Shown in pieces: positions 50,229 through 59,060 of a stretch of DNA of 64,000 nucleotides. This stretch comes from Brucella tritici (GTDB lineage: Bacteria; Pseudomonadota; Alphaproteobacteria; Rhizobiales; Rhizobiaceae), in assembly GCF_902825325.1 (NCBI RefSeq), contig NZ_CADEAR010000004.1:248001-312000 (forward strand), read 5' to 3'. Each line of letters begins with the position of its first letter. Position 1 is the first letter of the stretch. A model generated the notes under the pieces. The model ran no database searches. It was not told where the DNA came from and saw only the letters and a list, made by a program, of their open reading frames with translations. Both the position numbers and the translations under genes were made by a program.

Positions 50229-51743
50229 TTATTGTCGTTTCATCAGGTGGTACACCAGAAGCGAGGAGGCGATGGCGACGGTCGCGGAAACGAGCAGCGC
50301 AACCGAGAAACCGGCCGAATAACCCCGCATGGCAAGTTCAGATGTGACAGTTCTGGCTGACGGTGCCACCATGTAAAGCGCATTGGGTAGGTCGCCTGCC
50401 ACTATCGCATCAGCAAAATCTCCGCTGCATGTAGGATCGCTGCAATCCGTTTGAATTAGATGAGTTCGGACAGCGCTTGCTAGCACACCGCTCAGGACTG
50501 CGAAGCCGAGCAGAATGCCAGTAAACCGAGCGGTTGTGCTGATGCCAGATGCCATCCCGGCCCGTTCGCGCGAAACCGTGCTCATAATCGCCTTCTGGGT
50601 CTCACCGTTCAGCAGGCCGCCACCGCTCCCGATCAGAAACATGCCGCACATCACGATAGACCAGTTTCCGGAATGCGCACCGAGGCTTGTCACCAGGCTG
50701 CCAACGCCGACGACCATGAGACCCAGGGCAAGAATTTCTCGAGATGATACTTTCTTTCCGAGAAGGCGCCCGACATTGGGGAAGATCAGCATCGCGCTTG
50801 CAAATGGAAGCATGGCAAAACCAGCCTGCAATGGTGGTTGACCGAAGCCGTTCTGAAGGAACAGTGGCAGCATGGATGCCATCACCTGCGCGCAGGCGGC
50901 ATAGGCGAACATCGCCCAGACACCACCGATGAAGCGGGGATTACGAAACAGACTGAGATCGAGCATCGGGCGCTGCTGGGCAGTTTCGGCGATAAGAAAA
51001 ATCATCAGCCCGGCAACGCCGCTGACAAAACCTGTCACAGCGATTGGAGATGTCCAGCCATGTGCCTGCCCATTGATGAGCCCCCATGTTAATGCAAACA
51101 TGGTCGCTGCAAAGGAAATGATCCCGATAGGATCGAGACGTCGCGCATTTTCATCATTTGAATCCGTGACGAAACGCAGCGTAGCAAGTGCCAGAACAAT
51201 GCTGATGGGTATGTTTATGTAGAACGCCCATCGCCACCCAAGCGCATGGGCAATGATGCCGCCGATAACTGGCGACAGAACCATGGTCAGACCCATGATA
51301 CCACCCCAGATTGACCATGCACGGTTACGTTCGTCTTCGGTATGGAACGTATGGCCAATGATTGCGAGCGCGGGTGCGAGCTGGAAGGCCGCGCTTGCGC
51401 CTTGCAATGCACGGGCGAGATAAAGTGTACTGGCAGAATTCGCCACACCGCAAAGCCAGGACGACAATGCGAACGCGCCAATTCCGATCAGGAAAACAGT
51501 GCGGCGTCCGAACCGATCGGCTAGGGCGCCGGCTGGTAAGAGGAGTGACGCGAAACAAAGAACATAAGTACTGATAACCCACTCGACATCCGCAAAACTT
51601 GCCGAAAATTCACGTGAAATGGTCGGTAGGACCATTGCGACGACATTTGTGTCCAGCACGGTCATCGCGCAACCGGTCGATGCCGTCAGCAAAATCAAAG
51701 TCGAATTGGTAAGACGCGGTGCGGACGCGATAACTGTTGTCAT
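50229..51743 (-). CDS. MFS transporter, DHA2 (14-TM drug:proton antiporter type)
   Basis: The 504-residue membrane protein has about fourteen hydrophobic segments. It has the DHA2/EmrB signatures LDTNVVAMVLPTI in helix 1, GALADRFGRRTVFLIG, and SPVIGGIIAHALGWRW-AFYINIP (motif C). Such proteins export drugs or small metabolites. It overlaps the GlcG-like gene by four bases, so the two form one transcript under the divergent LysR gene. The substrate is unknown. Confidence 0.9.
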   Translation of the reverse strand: MTTVIASAPRLTNSTLILLTASTGCAMTVLDTNVVAMVLPTISREFSASFADVEWVISTYVLCFASLLLPAGALADRFGRRTVFLIGIGAFALSSWLCGVANSASTLYLARALQGASAAFQLAPALAIIGHTFHTEDERNRAWSIWGGIMGLTMVLSPVIGGIIAHALGWRWAFYINIPISIVLALATLRFVTDSNDENARRLDPIGIISFAATMFALTWGLINGQAHGWTSPIAVTGFVSGVAGLMIFLIAETAQQRPMLDLSLFRNPRFIGGVWAMFAYAACAQVMASMLPLFLQNGFGQPPLQAGFAMLPFASAMLIFPNVGRLLGKKVSSREILALGLMVVGVGSLVTSLGAHSGNWSIVMCGMFLIGSGGGLLNGETQKAIMSTVSRERAGMASGISTTARFTGILLGFAVLSGVLASAVRTHLIQTDCSDPTCSGDFADAIVAGDLPNALYMVAPSARTVTSELAMRGYSAGFSVALLVSATVAIASSLLVYHLMKRQ

Positions 51744-52228
51744 TTTGTTGTCAGCGCTGCCGCACCAGCCTTAGCAATTTGCTGGTCATGATCGGGCGTG
51801 TCCGCCGATACGCCGATGGCGCCGACAACCTTACCGCCCACGGTGATGGGCACGCCACCACGCATAAGCACAAATCCACGCGCGGTGATGACAGCAGGAC
51901 GTGTCCCGTTGATGGCATCTTCCAAAGCGCCGCTTTCCCGACGGAAAAGAGCGGCTGTTCGAGCTTTTTCAGGTGCAAGTTCGACGCCAGCAGGTACTGA
52001 TGCGTCGTCCATGCGCACGGTCAGAATTGGCATACCCTCCGCATCGACGACAGAGATCACACAGGGCCAGCCATTCACCTTAGCTTCTTCCTCGGCGGCC
52101 GCAACGACGAAGCGGGCAGCTTCGAGTGTAAGAAAAGGTTTTGTCGGCAAGTCCAGCGCGAATGCCGAGTTAGTGAGGGTTATCGTTGTGATTAGCGAGG
52201 AGATGATTGCGACAGTATGTCGGGACAT
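51740..52228 (-). CDS. GlcG/HbpS family (DUF336) secreted protein
   Basis: The protein of about 162 residues has a signal peptide ending SAFA and one GlcG/HbpS domain: ARFVVAAAEEEAKVNGWPC, VDAEGMPILTVRMDDA and the C-terminal GGKVVGAIGVSADTPDHD. Family members bind haem or small ligands, and several sit in glycolate, diol or aromatic catabolic clusters. The role here is unknown. The start is ATG 52228 or ATG 52243; neither has a strong ribosome site. It is translated with the MFS exporter and is divergent from lysR. Confidence 0.82.
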   Translation of the reverse strand: MSRHTVAIISSLITTITLTNSAFALDLPTKPFLTLEAARFVVAAAEEEAKVNGWPCVISVVDAEGMPILTVRMDDASVPAGVELAPEKARTAALFRRESGALEDAINGTRPAVITARGFVLMRGGVPITVGGKVVGAIGVSADTPDHDQQIAKAGAAALTTK

Positions 52229-52339
52229 AAGACATTCTTTCATAGAGATTGACAGTGCCAATAGATCGGATTTTTGAATTTCTTTCATTCGCGGTAATTT
52301 GGAATAATATTAGTTTTTACCTAATTGTTGGAAGCGCAC

Positions 52340-53251
52340 ATGGAACTCAGGCACCTTCGCTATTTAGTGGCTCTCGCCGAAGAGCTTCATTTTTCAAGAG
52401 CTGCGGAGCGGTTGAACATTGCTGCTCCGACGCTTACGGTTCAGATACAGGAAATCGAGCGGCGGCTCGGTGCGAAGCTTTTTCTCAGAACCAAACGTTC
52501 AGTCACAATCACCCCGGCGGGCGAGGTCTTTCTGAAGGAAGCAAGATTGGTGCTGGATCAGTTCGACAAGGCAGAAAGTGTCGGACGCCGAGCCGGGCGG
52601 GGGGAAATCGGGCGGATCGAAATCGGCTATGTCGGCTCAGCGGCTTATGCCGGAGCCTTGCAGACGCAGATCAGCCGTTTCGCAGGAGATTGGCCTCAGG
52701 TGGAGCTTCACTCGCGTGAGTTTCCGATGGAGGAACTCCCAAAGCTCATCGAGGAAGGACATCTCGACATTGGCTTCGTCCGTATGCCGATGACGCTCCC
52801 ACCGTCACTCAGTGCTCATGTTTTGCTGCAAGACTATTTTTGTCTGGCAGTCCCCTCAGACCATCGGCTGACGGTTGCAGCGTTGGAGGGGCAGTACGCT
52901 CTTCTTGCAGAAAGCCGATTTATTCTGCCCGAACAGGAGGCAGGTACGTATGAAGTCGCGAAGCGCGGAGGATTCACTCCAAGGATCGTTGCAAAGCCGG
53001 GCGGTCTTCTAGCTGTTTTGACACAAGTGTCTTTGGGTGCAGGCATATCGGTAATACCGGGCGTGGTGAGAAACGTCGTGCACATGCCCAATATGGTTTT
53101 TCGTCCAATAGCGGGAAAGCCGATCATGTCGGAAGTGGCTGCCATTTTCAGAAATAGGGAACATGCGGGCAGCATCAAAAATTTCATCATCCAGATATGC
53201 GCTTCGCCACCGATCCAGCTTGACCATGGGCAAAATGAACAAGTACCGTGA
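52340..53251 (+). CDS. LysR family transcriptional regulator
   Basis: The 303-residue regulator has the usual winged helix (HFSRAAERLNIAAPTLTVQI) and a periplasmic-binding-fold effector domain of the CatR/BenM-like kind. ATG at 52340 has GGAAG five bases upstream. Divergent placement implies control of the GlcG-MFS pair; the 96-111-base gap between them is AT-rich and contains TAATATTA-type dyads. The inducer is unknown. Its stop codon lies within the palindrome at 53249. Confidence 0.88.
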   Translation: MELRHLRYLVALAEELHFSRAAERLNIAAPTLTVQIQEIERRLGAKLFLRTKRSVTITPAGEVFLKEARLVLDQFDKAESVGRRAGRGEIGRIEIGYVGSAAYAGALQTQISRFAGDWPQVELHSREFPMEELPKLIEEGHLDIGFVRMPMTLPPSLSAHVLLQDYFCLAVPSDHRLTVAALEGQYALLAESRFILPEQEAGTYEVAKRGGFTPRIVAKPGGLLAVLTQVSLGAGISVIPGVVRNVVHMPNMVFRPIAGKPIMSEVAAIFRNREHAGSIKNFIIQICASPPIQLDHGQNEQVP

Positions 53252-53282
53252 AATATATTTCATTGTGTGAATTATATTGACA
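53249..53282 (+). promoter_or_regulatory. Palindrome plus imperfect repeat over a TTGACA box, before the second sugar operon
   Basis: TGAAATATATTTCA (53249-53262) is a perfect 14-base palindrome. Nineteen bases on, TGAATTATATTGACA (53268-53282) repeats its first half with one change and ends in a consensus -35 TTGACA (53277-53282); TAGCTA 18 bases later could be the -10. This is the likely promoter and operator of the 53,412-63,196 operon, a target for its SorC regulator. The rest of the gap to 53411 holds a GAGGAGG ribosome site only. Confidence 0.55.
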
Positions 53283-53411
53283 GGCACATTTCTTTGCGAT
53301 TAGCTATCAATACTGGTCTTCGAGGAGGAAGGCCGGTCTTCATAAAGATCAACGGCGTTTTTGGGACGCTATCCGCGCGTTTGGGAGGGGTTTCGGCCTC
53401 GAGGAGGACAC

Positions 53412-54443
53412 TTGCGCAATTTTCTGAGCACGACCGCACTGGCGGTTCTTGCGGCAACGCTTCTGGCCGGTTCCGCAACGGCAGCCGAGACGGAAAATCC
53501 GTTCCGCTGTAAACCGGGCGAAAAATATGTGATGAACGTCATGGTTTCTGGCGTTGAATACTGGTTTCCCGTCTATGAAATGTTCAAGCAGGCTGGTCAG
53601 CAGTTCGGCTGTGAGACGGAATATACGGGTACGCCGGAATATGACGTGAACAAACAGATCGCGACGTTCGATCAGGCTTTGGCGCAGAACCCGGCTGGCA
53701 TTCTCGTTCATCCAATGAATTCTGACCCGTTCATCGAGCCTATCAACCGGGCGATTGATCAGGGCACGGCGGTCGTCACATTCGCAGCAGATTCTCCGCT
53801 GTCGAAGCGCGTGTCCTTCATCACTTCGGACAACACCCGCGAAGGCACCTATGCGGCTGATGCCATCGCCCAGAAAATGGGCGGCAAGGGCGAATATGCA
53901 GTTCTTGAAAATCCGGGACAGGATAATCACGACAAGCGGATTGCAGCCTTCATTGCCCGTATGGAAGAAAAGTGGCCGGACATGAAACTGGTCGGTCGCG
54001 CTGCTTCCAATCAGGACCCGACCAAGGCTTATCAGGGTCTGTCGAGCCTCATTCAGGCCAATCCGAACCTTGGTGCGGTTTTCATGCCGGAGGCTAACTC
54101 CGCAATTGGGGCTGCGCAGGCGAACAAGGAAGCTGGTGGTAAGGTCCTCGTCATGTGTGCGGACGTCAACGCCAATATCCTCGACATGATCAAGGCCGGT
54201 GAAGTCTTCGGTTCGATCAATCCGAACCAGGGTATGCAGGGCTATATGGGCTTCATGCTGCTGTGGCTCGCCAAGCATCCGGAACTGATCGACCCGATGA
54301 ACGATGCCAAACGTTCCGGCTTCAACCCTATGAGCATTCCTGTCGTCGATAACGGCCTTTCGATTGTTACGGCGGAAAATGCTGACGACTTCTATTGGGA
54401 CAAATATCTGAAGCGTCGCGGTACCAAGGGCATTGAGGAATAG
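53412..54443 (+). CDS. Sugar ABC transporter substrate-binding protein (second operon)
   Basis: The protein of about 343 residues has a signal peptide ([20 protein letters not shown], cleaved after ATAA) and a Peripla_BP_4 fold: [54 protein letters not shown] and [16 protein letters not shown]. Two cysteines near the mature N-terminus (FRCKPG and FGCETE) could form a disulfide. TTG at 53412 has AGGAGG upstream; the frame is open back to 53361 without a signal. The ligand is probably a sugar or polyol. Confidence 0.9.
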   Translation: MRNFLSTTALAVLAATLLAGSATAAETENPFRCKPGEKYVMNVMVSGVEYWFPVYEMFKQAGQQFGCETEYTGTPEYDVNKQIATFDQALAQNPAGILVHPMNSDPFIEPINRAIDQGTAVVTFAADSPLSKRVSFITSDNTREGTYAADAIAQKMGGKGEYAVLENPGQDNHDKRIAAFIARMEEKWPDMKLVGRAASNQDPTKAYQGLSSLIQANPNLGAVFMPEANSAIGAAQANKEAGGKVLVMCADVNANILDMIKAGEVFGSINPNQGMQGYMGFMLLWLAKHPELIDPMNDAKRSGFNPMSIPVVDNGLSIVTAENADDFYWDKYLKRRGTKGIEE

Positions 54444-54458
54444 GCTCCGTTCAAGAAG

Positions 54459-54484
54459 CCATCCGCGCGCTTTGGTGCGGATGG
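54459..54484 (+). terminator. Hairpin between binding-protein and ATPase genes
   Basis: CCATCCGC pairs with GCGGATGG across a ten-base loop, 15 bases after the binding-protein stop. There is no T-run, so it is an attenuating or stabilising element rather than a full terminator, placed like the hairpin in the apiose operon. Confidence 0.55.
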
Positions 54485-54508
54485 TTGGAATGGAGAGGGA
54501 GGAAAAAG

Positions 54509-56035
54509 ATGGCTGAACCGGTGCTTACCATCCACGGTGTAACCAAGCATTTCGGAGCGGTGAAGGCGCTGACGCAAGTGGATTTCAGGCTTGAACGTGG
54601 TGAGGTCCATGCGCTCTGCGGCGAAAACGGTGCTGGCAAATCAACACTGATGAGCATTATCGCTGGCGTTTTGCAGCCGACTGAAGGTGAGATACGCATT
54701 GACGGCAAAATCGTTCACATTGCCTCCCCCGCCGTGGCGCAATCGCTTGGTATCGGTCTGGTGCATCAGGAAATAGCGCTTTGTCCGGACGCGACAGTGG
54801 CCGAAAATATGTTCATGGCAACGACCAATCGCCGTCGTTCACCGTTCATGAATTACCGCGTGCTGGAACGTGATGCGCAGATCGTGATGAACCGCCTGGC
54901 GGCTATCGATGTTCGGCAGAAGGTCGCCAACTTGCCGATTTCCAGCCAGCAGCTCGTGGAGATCGCCAAAGCGCTGACACTCGACTGCCGTGTGTTGATT
55001 CTGGATGAACCGACGGCTGCGCTCACCGAAACCGAGGCACAGCAGCTCTTTTCGATTATCCGTGATCTAAAGGCGAATGGCATTTCCATCATCTATATCA
55101 GTCACCGTATGGCCGAGATTTTCAGCCTCTGCGACCGGGTGACGGTTTTCCGCGATGGTCGTTATGTATGCACCGATCGCATTGCAGATGTGAAACCCGA
55201 CGATGTGGTGCGTCGGATGGTAGGACGAGAGATCACGCAGCTCTACCCAGATAAGCTTGGATCGCACGAGGCGGCAGGCGAAATTATTCTCGAAGTCGAC
55301 GGCATCGGCGATGGCGTGCGCTTTAATGACGTAAGCTTTGCCGTTCGCAAAGGTGAAATTCTTGGTGTCGGTGGCCTTATCGGATCGGGGCGAACGGAGA
55401 TTGCCGAAGGTATCTGCGGCCTTCGTCCGCGTACGGCGGGAACAGTCCGCCTCCATGGCAAGACGCAGAAGATCAATTCATATTCCGATGCCGCCAAGGC
55501 CGGCATTGTTTATCTTTCCGAAGACCGCAAAGGTTCTGGCGTATTTCTGGAAATGTCCATCGCGCAGAATATTTCCGTGCTGGATATGAAATCATTGACT
55601 AACGCCGCCGGGCTTCTGAATGGGCGGGCGGAGGCCGCACTTGCAGAGAATTTTGCGAAACGGCTGTCCGTACGCATGGGTGGCATCGAAGCACCGGTGA
55701 AATCACTTTCGGGCGGCAATCAACAGAAAGTGGCAATTGCCAAACAATTGGCAGTGAAGCCCAAAGTCATTTTGATGGATGAACCGACACGGGGCATAGA
55801 TGTCGGGGCGAAGGCGGAAATTCATCGCTTGCTGCGGGCGCTTGCGCGCTCCGGTATCGGCATCGTCGTCATTTCGTCGGAAATGCCGGAACTGCTTGGT
55901 CTTTCTGACCGCGTACTGGTCGTTCGGGAAGGGCAAATTGCGGGAGAGCTTTCTGCGGACACCATGTCGGAAGAGGCAGTGATCCTTCTTGCTTCAGGTG
56001 TTGGCGCGGAACGGACATCGCATCATGCCGCATGA
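54509..56035 (+). CDS. Sugar ABC transporter ATPase, duplicated domains (second operon)
   Basis: The 508-residue RbsA-type protein has two nucleotide-binding domains: Walker [10 protein letters not shown] near residue 39, [27 protein letters not shown]; then a degenerate second P-loop ([10 protein letters not shown]), [14 protein letters not shown] and [13 protein letters not shown] at 54509 has AGGGAGG upstream; TTG at 54485 is rejected. It energises the permease encoded 22 bases downstream. Confidence 0.93.
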   Translation: MAEPVLTIHGVTKHFGAVKALTQVDFRLERGEVHALCGENGAGKSTLMSIIAGVLQPTEGEIRIDGKIVHIASPAVAQSLGIGLVHQEIALCPDATVAENMFMATTNRRRSPFMNYRVLERDAQIVMNRLAAIDVRQKVANLPISSQQLVEIAKALTLDCRVLILDEPTAALTETEAQQLFSIIRDLKANGISIIYISHRMAEIFSLCDRVTVFRDGRYVCTDRIADVKPDDVVRRMVGREITQLYPDKLGSHEAAGEIILEVDGIGDGVRFNDVSFAVRKGEILGVGGLIGSGRTEIAEGICGLRPRTAGTVRLHGKTQKINSYSDAAKAGIVYLSEDRKGSGVFLEMSIAQNISVLDMKSLTNAAGLLNGRAEAALAENFAKRLSVRMGGIEAPVKSLSGGNQQKVAIAKQLAVKPKVILMDEPTRGIDVGAKAEIHRLLRALARSGIGIVVISSEMPELLGLSDRVLVVREGQIAGELSADTMSEEAVILLASGVGAERTSHHAA

Positions 56036-56057
56036 AAAGAAAATGGGAGAGGGTGAA

Positions 56058-57047
56058 ATGGCAATCGACACAATGGCAGCAGTTGCGCCAAAAAACTCAT
56101 CGATAAGGCGCATTGGGACCATGCGCGAAGCAGGTCTGATTGCGATCATTCTGGCATTGTCCGTGGTGATGACCTTTGCGTCGCCGCACTTTCTGACGCT
56201 CGGTAATTTTCGTGCGATGCTGATGAGCTTCTCAGTAGAAGGCATCGTCGTGGTCGGAATGACGATCCTGCTCATCGTCGGGGGCATCGACCTTTCGGTC
56301 GGTTCGGTGGTCTGTTTCTCCATGGTTCTTTCTGGTGCCCTTTTTCTTGCCGGGCTTGATCCTTGGACGGCTTCGCTTGTTGGTATCGCGGCGAGTAGCG
56401 CCATCGGCGCTACTATGGGGTTCTTTGTAACCGTCGTCGGTCTCAACCACTTCATCACGTCGCTGGCGGCCATGGTGATTGTGCGCGGCCTTTGCCTGAT
56501 CATCACCAAAGGCACGCCGCTATCGCTTTTCACACTGCCGCCAAGTTTTAAGGCAGTAGGACAGGGTACGTTCTATGGCATACCCTATGTCATTTTGATT
56601 TTTGTTGCTGTCGTCATTCTGTTTGATTTTCTGCTGCGCCGGGCCACGGCCTTTCGCAAAGTGTTCTATACCGGTAGCAATGAGAAGGCTGCGCTTTATT
56701 CAGGCATCAAAACGAACCAGGTCAAATTCTGGGTGACGGTGCTGTGTTCGACGCTCGCCGGCGTTGCAGGCGTCATCTATATGTCCCGTTTCGGTGCTGC
56801 AACGCCTACTTTCGGTGTGGGTATGGAGCTGAATATTATCGCTGCCGCAGTCATCGGCGGTGCATCGCTCAGCGGTGGTTCCGGCACGATCCTTGGCGCT
56901 ATTCTCGGTATGGCGCTGCTGTCGCTGGTCACATCCTCGCTGATCCTGCTCAATGTTTCAGTGTATTGGCAGGACATGATCAAGGGTTGCATTCTTCTTG
57001 CCGCAGTTTCCATCGACCATTTCCTGCACAAGCGGAAGGCGTCCTGA
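56058..57047 (+). CDS. Ribose-type ABC transporter permease (second operon)
   Basis: The 329-residue RbsC-type permease has GGIDLSVGSVVCFSM, VVGLNHFITSLAAMVIVRG and GGASLSGGSGTILGA, with about ten hydrophobic segments. I chose ATG 56058 because GAGAGGG precedes it; upstream in-frame ATGs at 56025 and 56043 are possible. Its stop is one base before the SorC-family regulator start. Confidence 0.9.
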   Translation: MAIDTMAAVAPKNSSIRRIGTMREAGLIAIILALSVVMTFASPHFLTLGNFRAMLMSFSVEGIVVVGMTILLIVGGIDLSVGSVVCFSMVLSGALFLAGLDPWTASLVGIAASSAIGATMGFFVTVVGLNHFITSLAAMVIVRGLCLIITKGTPLSLFTLPPSFKAVGQGTFYGIPYVILIFVAVVILFDFLLRRATAFRKVFYTGSNEKAALYSGIKTNQVKFWVTVLCSTLAGVAGVIYMSRFGAATPTFGVGMELNIIAAAVIGGASLSGGSGTILGAILGMALLSLVTSSLILLNVSVYWQDMIKGCILLAAVSIDHFLHKRKAS

Positions 57048-57048
57048 T

Positions 57049-58056
57049 ATGTCCATTGCCAAACTGAAACCCAGAACAACCGCGCCGCGTGAGGAAATAG
57101 TTGTCGCTCGCCAGATGCATCAGGCACTCGTCCTGCATTTTCTTGAAGGACTGACACAGGCGCAGATAGCGGACCATCTCGGCATATCACACGCGACAGT
57201 TAACAGGCTCATCAAGCGCGGTCGCCAGCTTGGCCTCGTTGAAATCAAGATTAAGTCACCGGTCGAGCCTCTTGTTGATCTGGAAGAACGACTGCTGGCA
57301 CTCGGCGGTATCAGCCGCGCCATCGTTGTGCCGACCGTATCCGACAATCCGCAAACCGCTCTGCTGGCGGTTGGAGAAGCGGCTGCCCGACTACTTCTCG
57401 AAGAGATTGCTGATGGTGACACGATTTGCATCACTGGCGGAAAAGGCGTCAGTGCAGTGGTCGCCGGAATTCAAGCGCCGCGCCGTTTCGATGTCGAGGT
57501 TATTCCTGCAACGGGCTGTGTGCAGGGAAAACACTATACTGACGTCAATCACGTCTCGACGTTGATGGCCGAAAAACTCGGTGGGCATTCTTATCAGATA
57601 CACGCACCCTTGTTTGCGGATGATGCTGCGCAGCGCGCCATGCTGATGAGCATGCGTTCTGTAGCTGACGTGTTTCGGCGGGCGAGGGAAGCCAAGGTGG
57701 CCATCGTCGGTATAGGCTCCATCGTGAGCACGGATTCGACCTATTACGACCTGCACCCGTCATCGAGCGAGGATCGTACTGCTATCGAACATTCCGGTGC
57801 CAGTGCCGAGCTTCTGGCTCATCTGCTCGATGTTGACGGTCAGGTCTGTGAGTACAGTCTGAACCGCGCTTTGGTCTCGCTAACGCTTGATGAATTTGCC
57901 CATATCCCGACGAAGATCGGTGTTGCCAGCGGATTGAACAAGGCCGAGTCTATCCTGAGCGTTCTTCGCGGCAATCATCTCGATACGCTCGTCACAGACG
58001 AGGCGACTGGCGCCGGCATTCTCGAACTTGCATCCCAAGAAGGATATTCCGCATGA
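57049..58056 (+). CDS. SorC family (DeoR-like HTH) sugar-binding transcriptional regulator
   Basis: The 335-residue protein has an N-terminal helix-turn-helix (GLTQAQIADHLGISHATVN) and a C-terminal SorC effector domain with GDTICITGGKGVSAVV, VIPATGCVQG and VGIGSIVSTDSTYY. The family, including EryD, LsrR and SorC, senses phosphorylated sugars. It lies within the operon, between the permease and aldo/keto reductase genes, and overlaps the latter by four bases, so autoregulation is likely. The palindrome at 53249 is the best candidate target. Confidence 0.9.
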   Translation: MSIAKLKPRTTAPREEIVVARQMHQALVLHFLEGLTQAQIADHLGISHATVNRLIKRGRQLGLVEIKIKSPVEPLVDLEERLLALGGISRAIVVPTVSDNPQTALLAVGEAAARLLLEEIADGDTICITGGKGVSAVVAGIQAPRRFDVEVIPATGCVQGKHYTDVNHVSTLMAEKLGGHSYQIHAPLFADDAAQRAMLMSMRSVADVFRRAREAKVAIVGIGSIVSTDSTYYDLHPSSSEDRTAIEHSGASAELLAHLLDVDGQVCEYSLNRALVSLTLDEFAHIPTKIGVASGLNKAESILSVLRGNHLDTLVTDEATGAGILELASQEGYSA

Positions 58057-59048
58057 GCGGCGAACAGTTGATCCGCGAAATCGGGCGCTCCGGCGTCAGG
58101 GCGTCCGCAGTCGGTCTCGGTACATGGGCTATAGGCGGCTGGATGTGGGGCGGAACGGATGAAGCCCAATCCATCGCAGCTATCCAGGCATCGCTGGACG
58201 CTGGCGTGACACTGATTGATACGGCGCCAGCCTACGGCCTCGGACGCTCCGAGGAAATAGTCGGTAAGGCGATTGCCGGGCGTCGTGACAAGGCGGTGAT
58301 CGCGACCAAATGCGGCCTCGTCTGGCACACGCAAAAGGGTAATCATTTCTTCGATCAGGACGGAAAACCGGTTCATCGCTATCTGGGACGGAATTCAATC
58401 ATCCACGAGGTGGAAGAAAGTTTGCGCCGTCTTGGCACCGATTATATCGATCTTTACATCACCCATTGGCAGGACCAGACGACGCCCATCGAGGAAACCG
58501 TTGCGGTACTTGAAGAGTTGAAGCAGGCGGGGAAAATCCGGGCGATCGGCGCCAGCAACGTCAATCGGCCGGAACTAGAACAATATATCCAGACTGGCGC
58601 GCTCGATGCGATCCAGGAGCGGTTCAGCATGATCGATCAGGAGATCGAGCAAGACTTGCTGCCGCTTACCACTGCAAACAATGTATCGACGTTGAGCTAT
58701 TCCTCACTCGCGCTTGGTCTTCTGTCTGGCATGATCGGACCGGAACGTGTGTTTTCCGGGGACGATCAACGCAAGGACAATCCACGCTTTTCCGTTGCCA
58801 ACCGGCAGAAGGCAAAGGATTTCGCGACGGCTATAAAGCCGTTCGCCGATCGCCATGGCGCGACGATAGCCCAGATCGTGATTGCTTGGACGCTGGCGCA
58901 GCCGGGAGTGACCTTCGCACTTTGCGGGGCGAGAAATCCAGCGCAGGCCCTCGACAATGCGCAGGCAGGAAGGCTCCGGCTTTCGTCCGATGACCTTGCG
59001 GCTATCGACACGGCCATTTCGGCACAACTGGTTAACATGGACGGATAA
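58053..59048 (+). CDS. Aldo/keto reductase
   Basis: This 331-residue NADP-type oxidoreductase has the catalytic tetrad in place: aspartate and tyrosine in LIDTAPAYGLGRSE, lysine in IATKCGL and histidine in YITHWQDQ. The cofactor end reads CGARNPAQALDNA. It starts with an ATGA overlap onto the regulator stop and is followed 12 bases later by the GlpD-like gene. In the operon it could reduce or oxidise a sugar, or handle the aldehyde released by the aldolase; I cannot tell which. Confidence 0.9.
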   Translation: MSGEQLIREIGRSGVRASAVGLGTWAIGGWMWGGTDEAQSIAAIQASLDAGVTLIDTAPAYGLGRSEEIVGKAIAGRRDKAVIATKCGLVWHTQKGNHFFDQDGKPVHRYLGRNSIIHEVEESLRRLGTDYIDLYITHWQDQTTPIEETVAVLEELKQAGKIRAIGASNVNRPELEQYIQTGALDAIQERFSMIDQEIEQDLLPLTTANNVSTLSYSSLALGLLSGMIGPERVFSGDDQRKDNPRFSVANRQKAKDFATAIKPFADRHGATIAQIVIAWTLAQPGVTFALCGARNPAQALDNAQAGRLRLSSDDLAAIDTAISAQLVNMDG

Positions 59049-59060
59049 CGGACGGCCATC

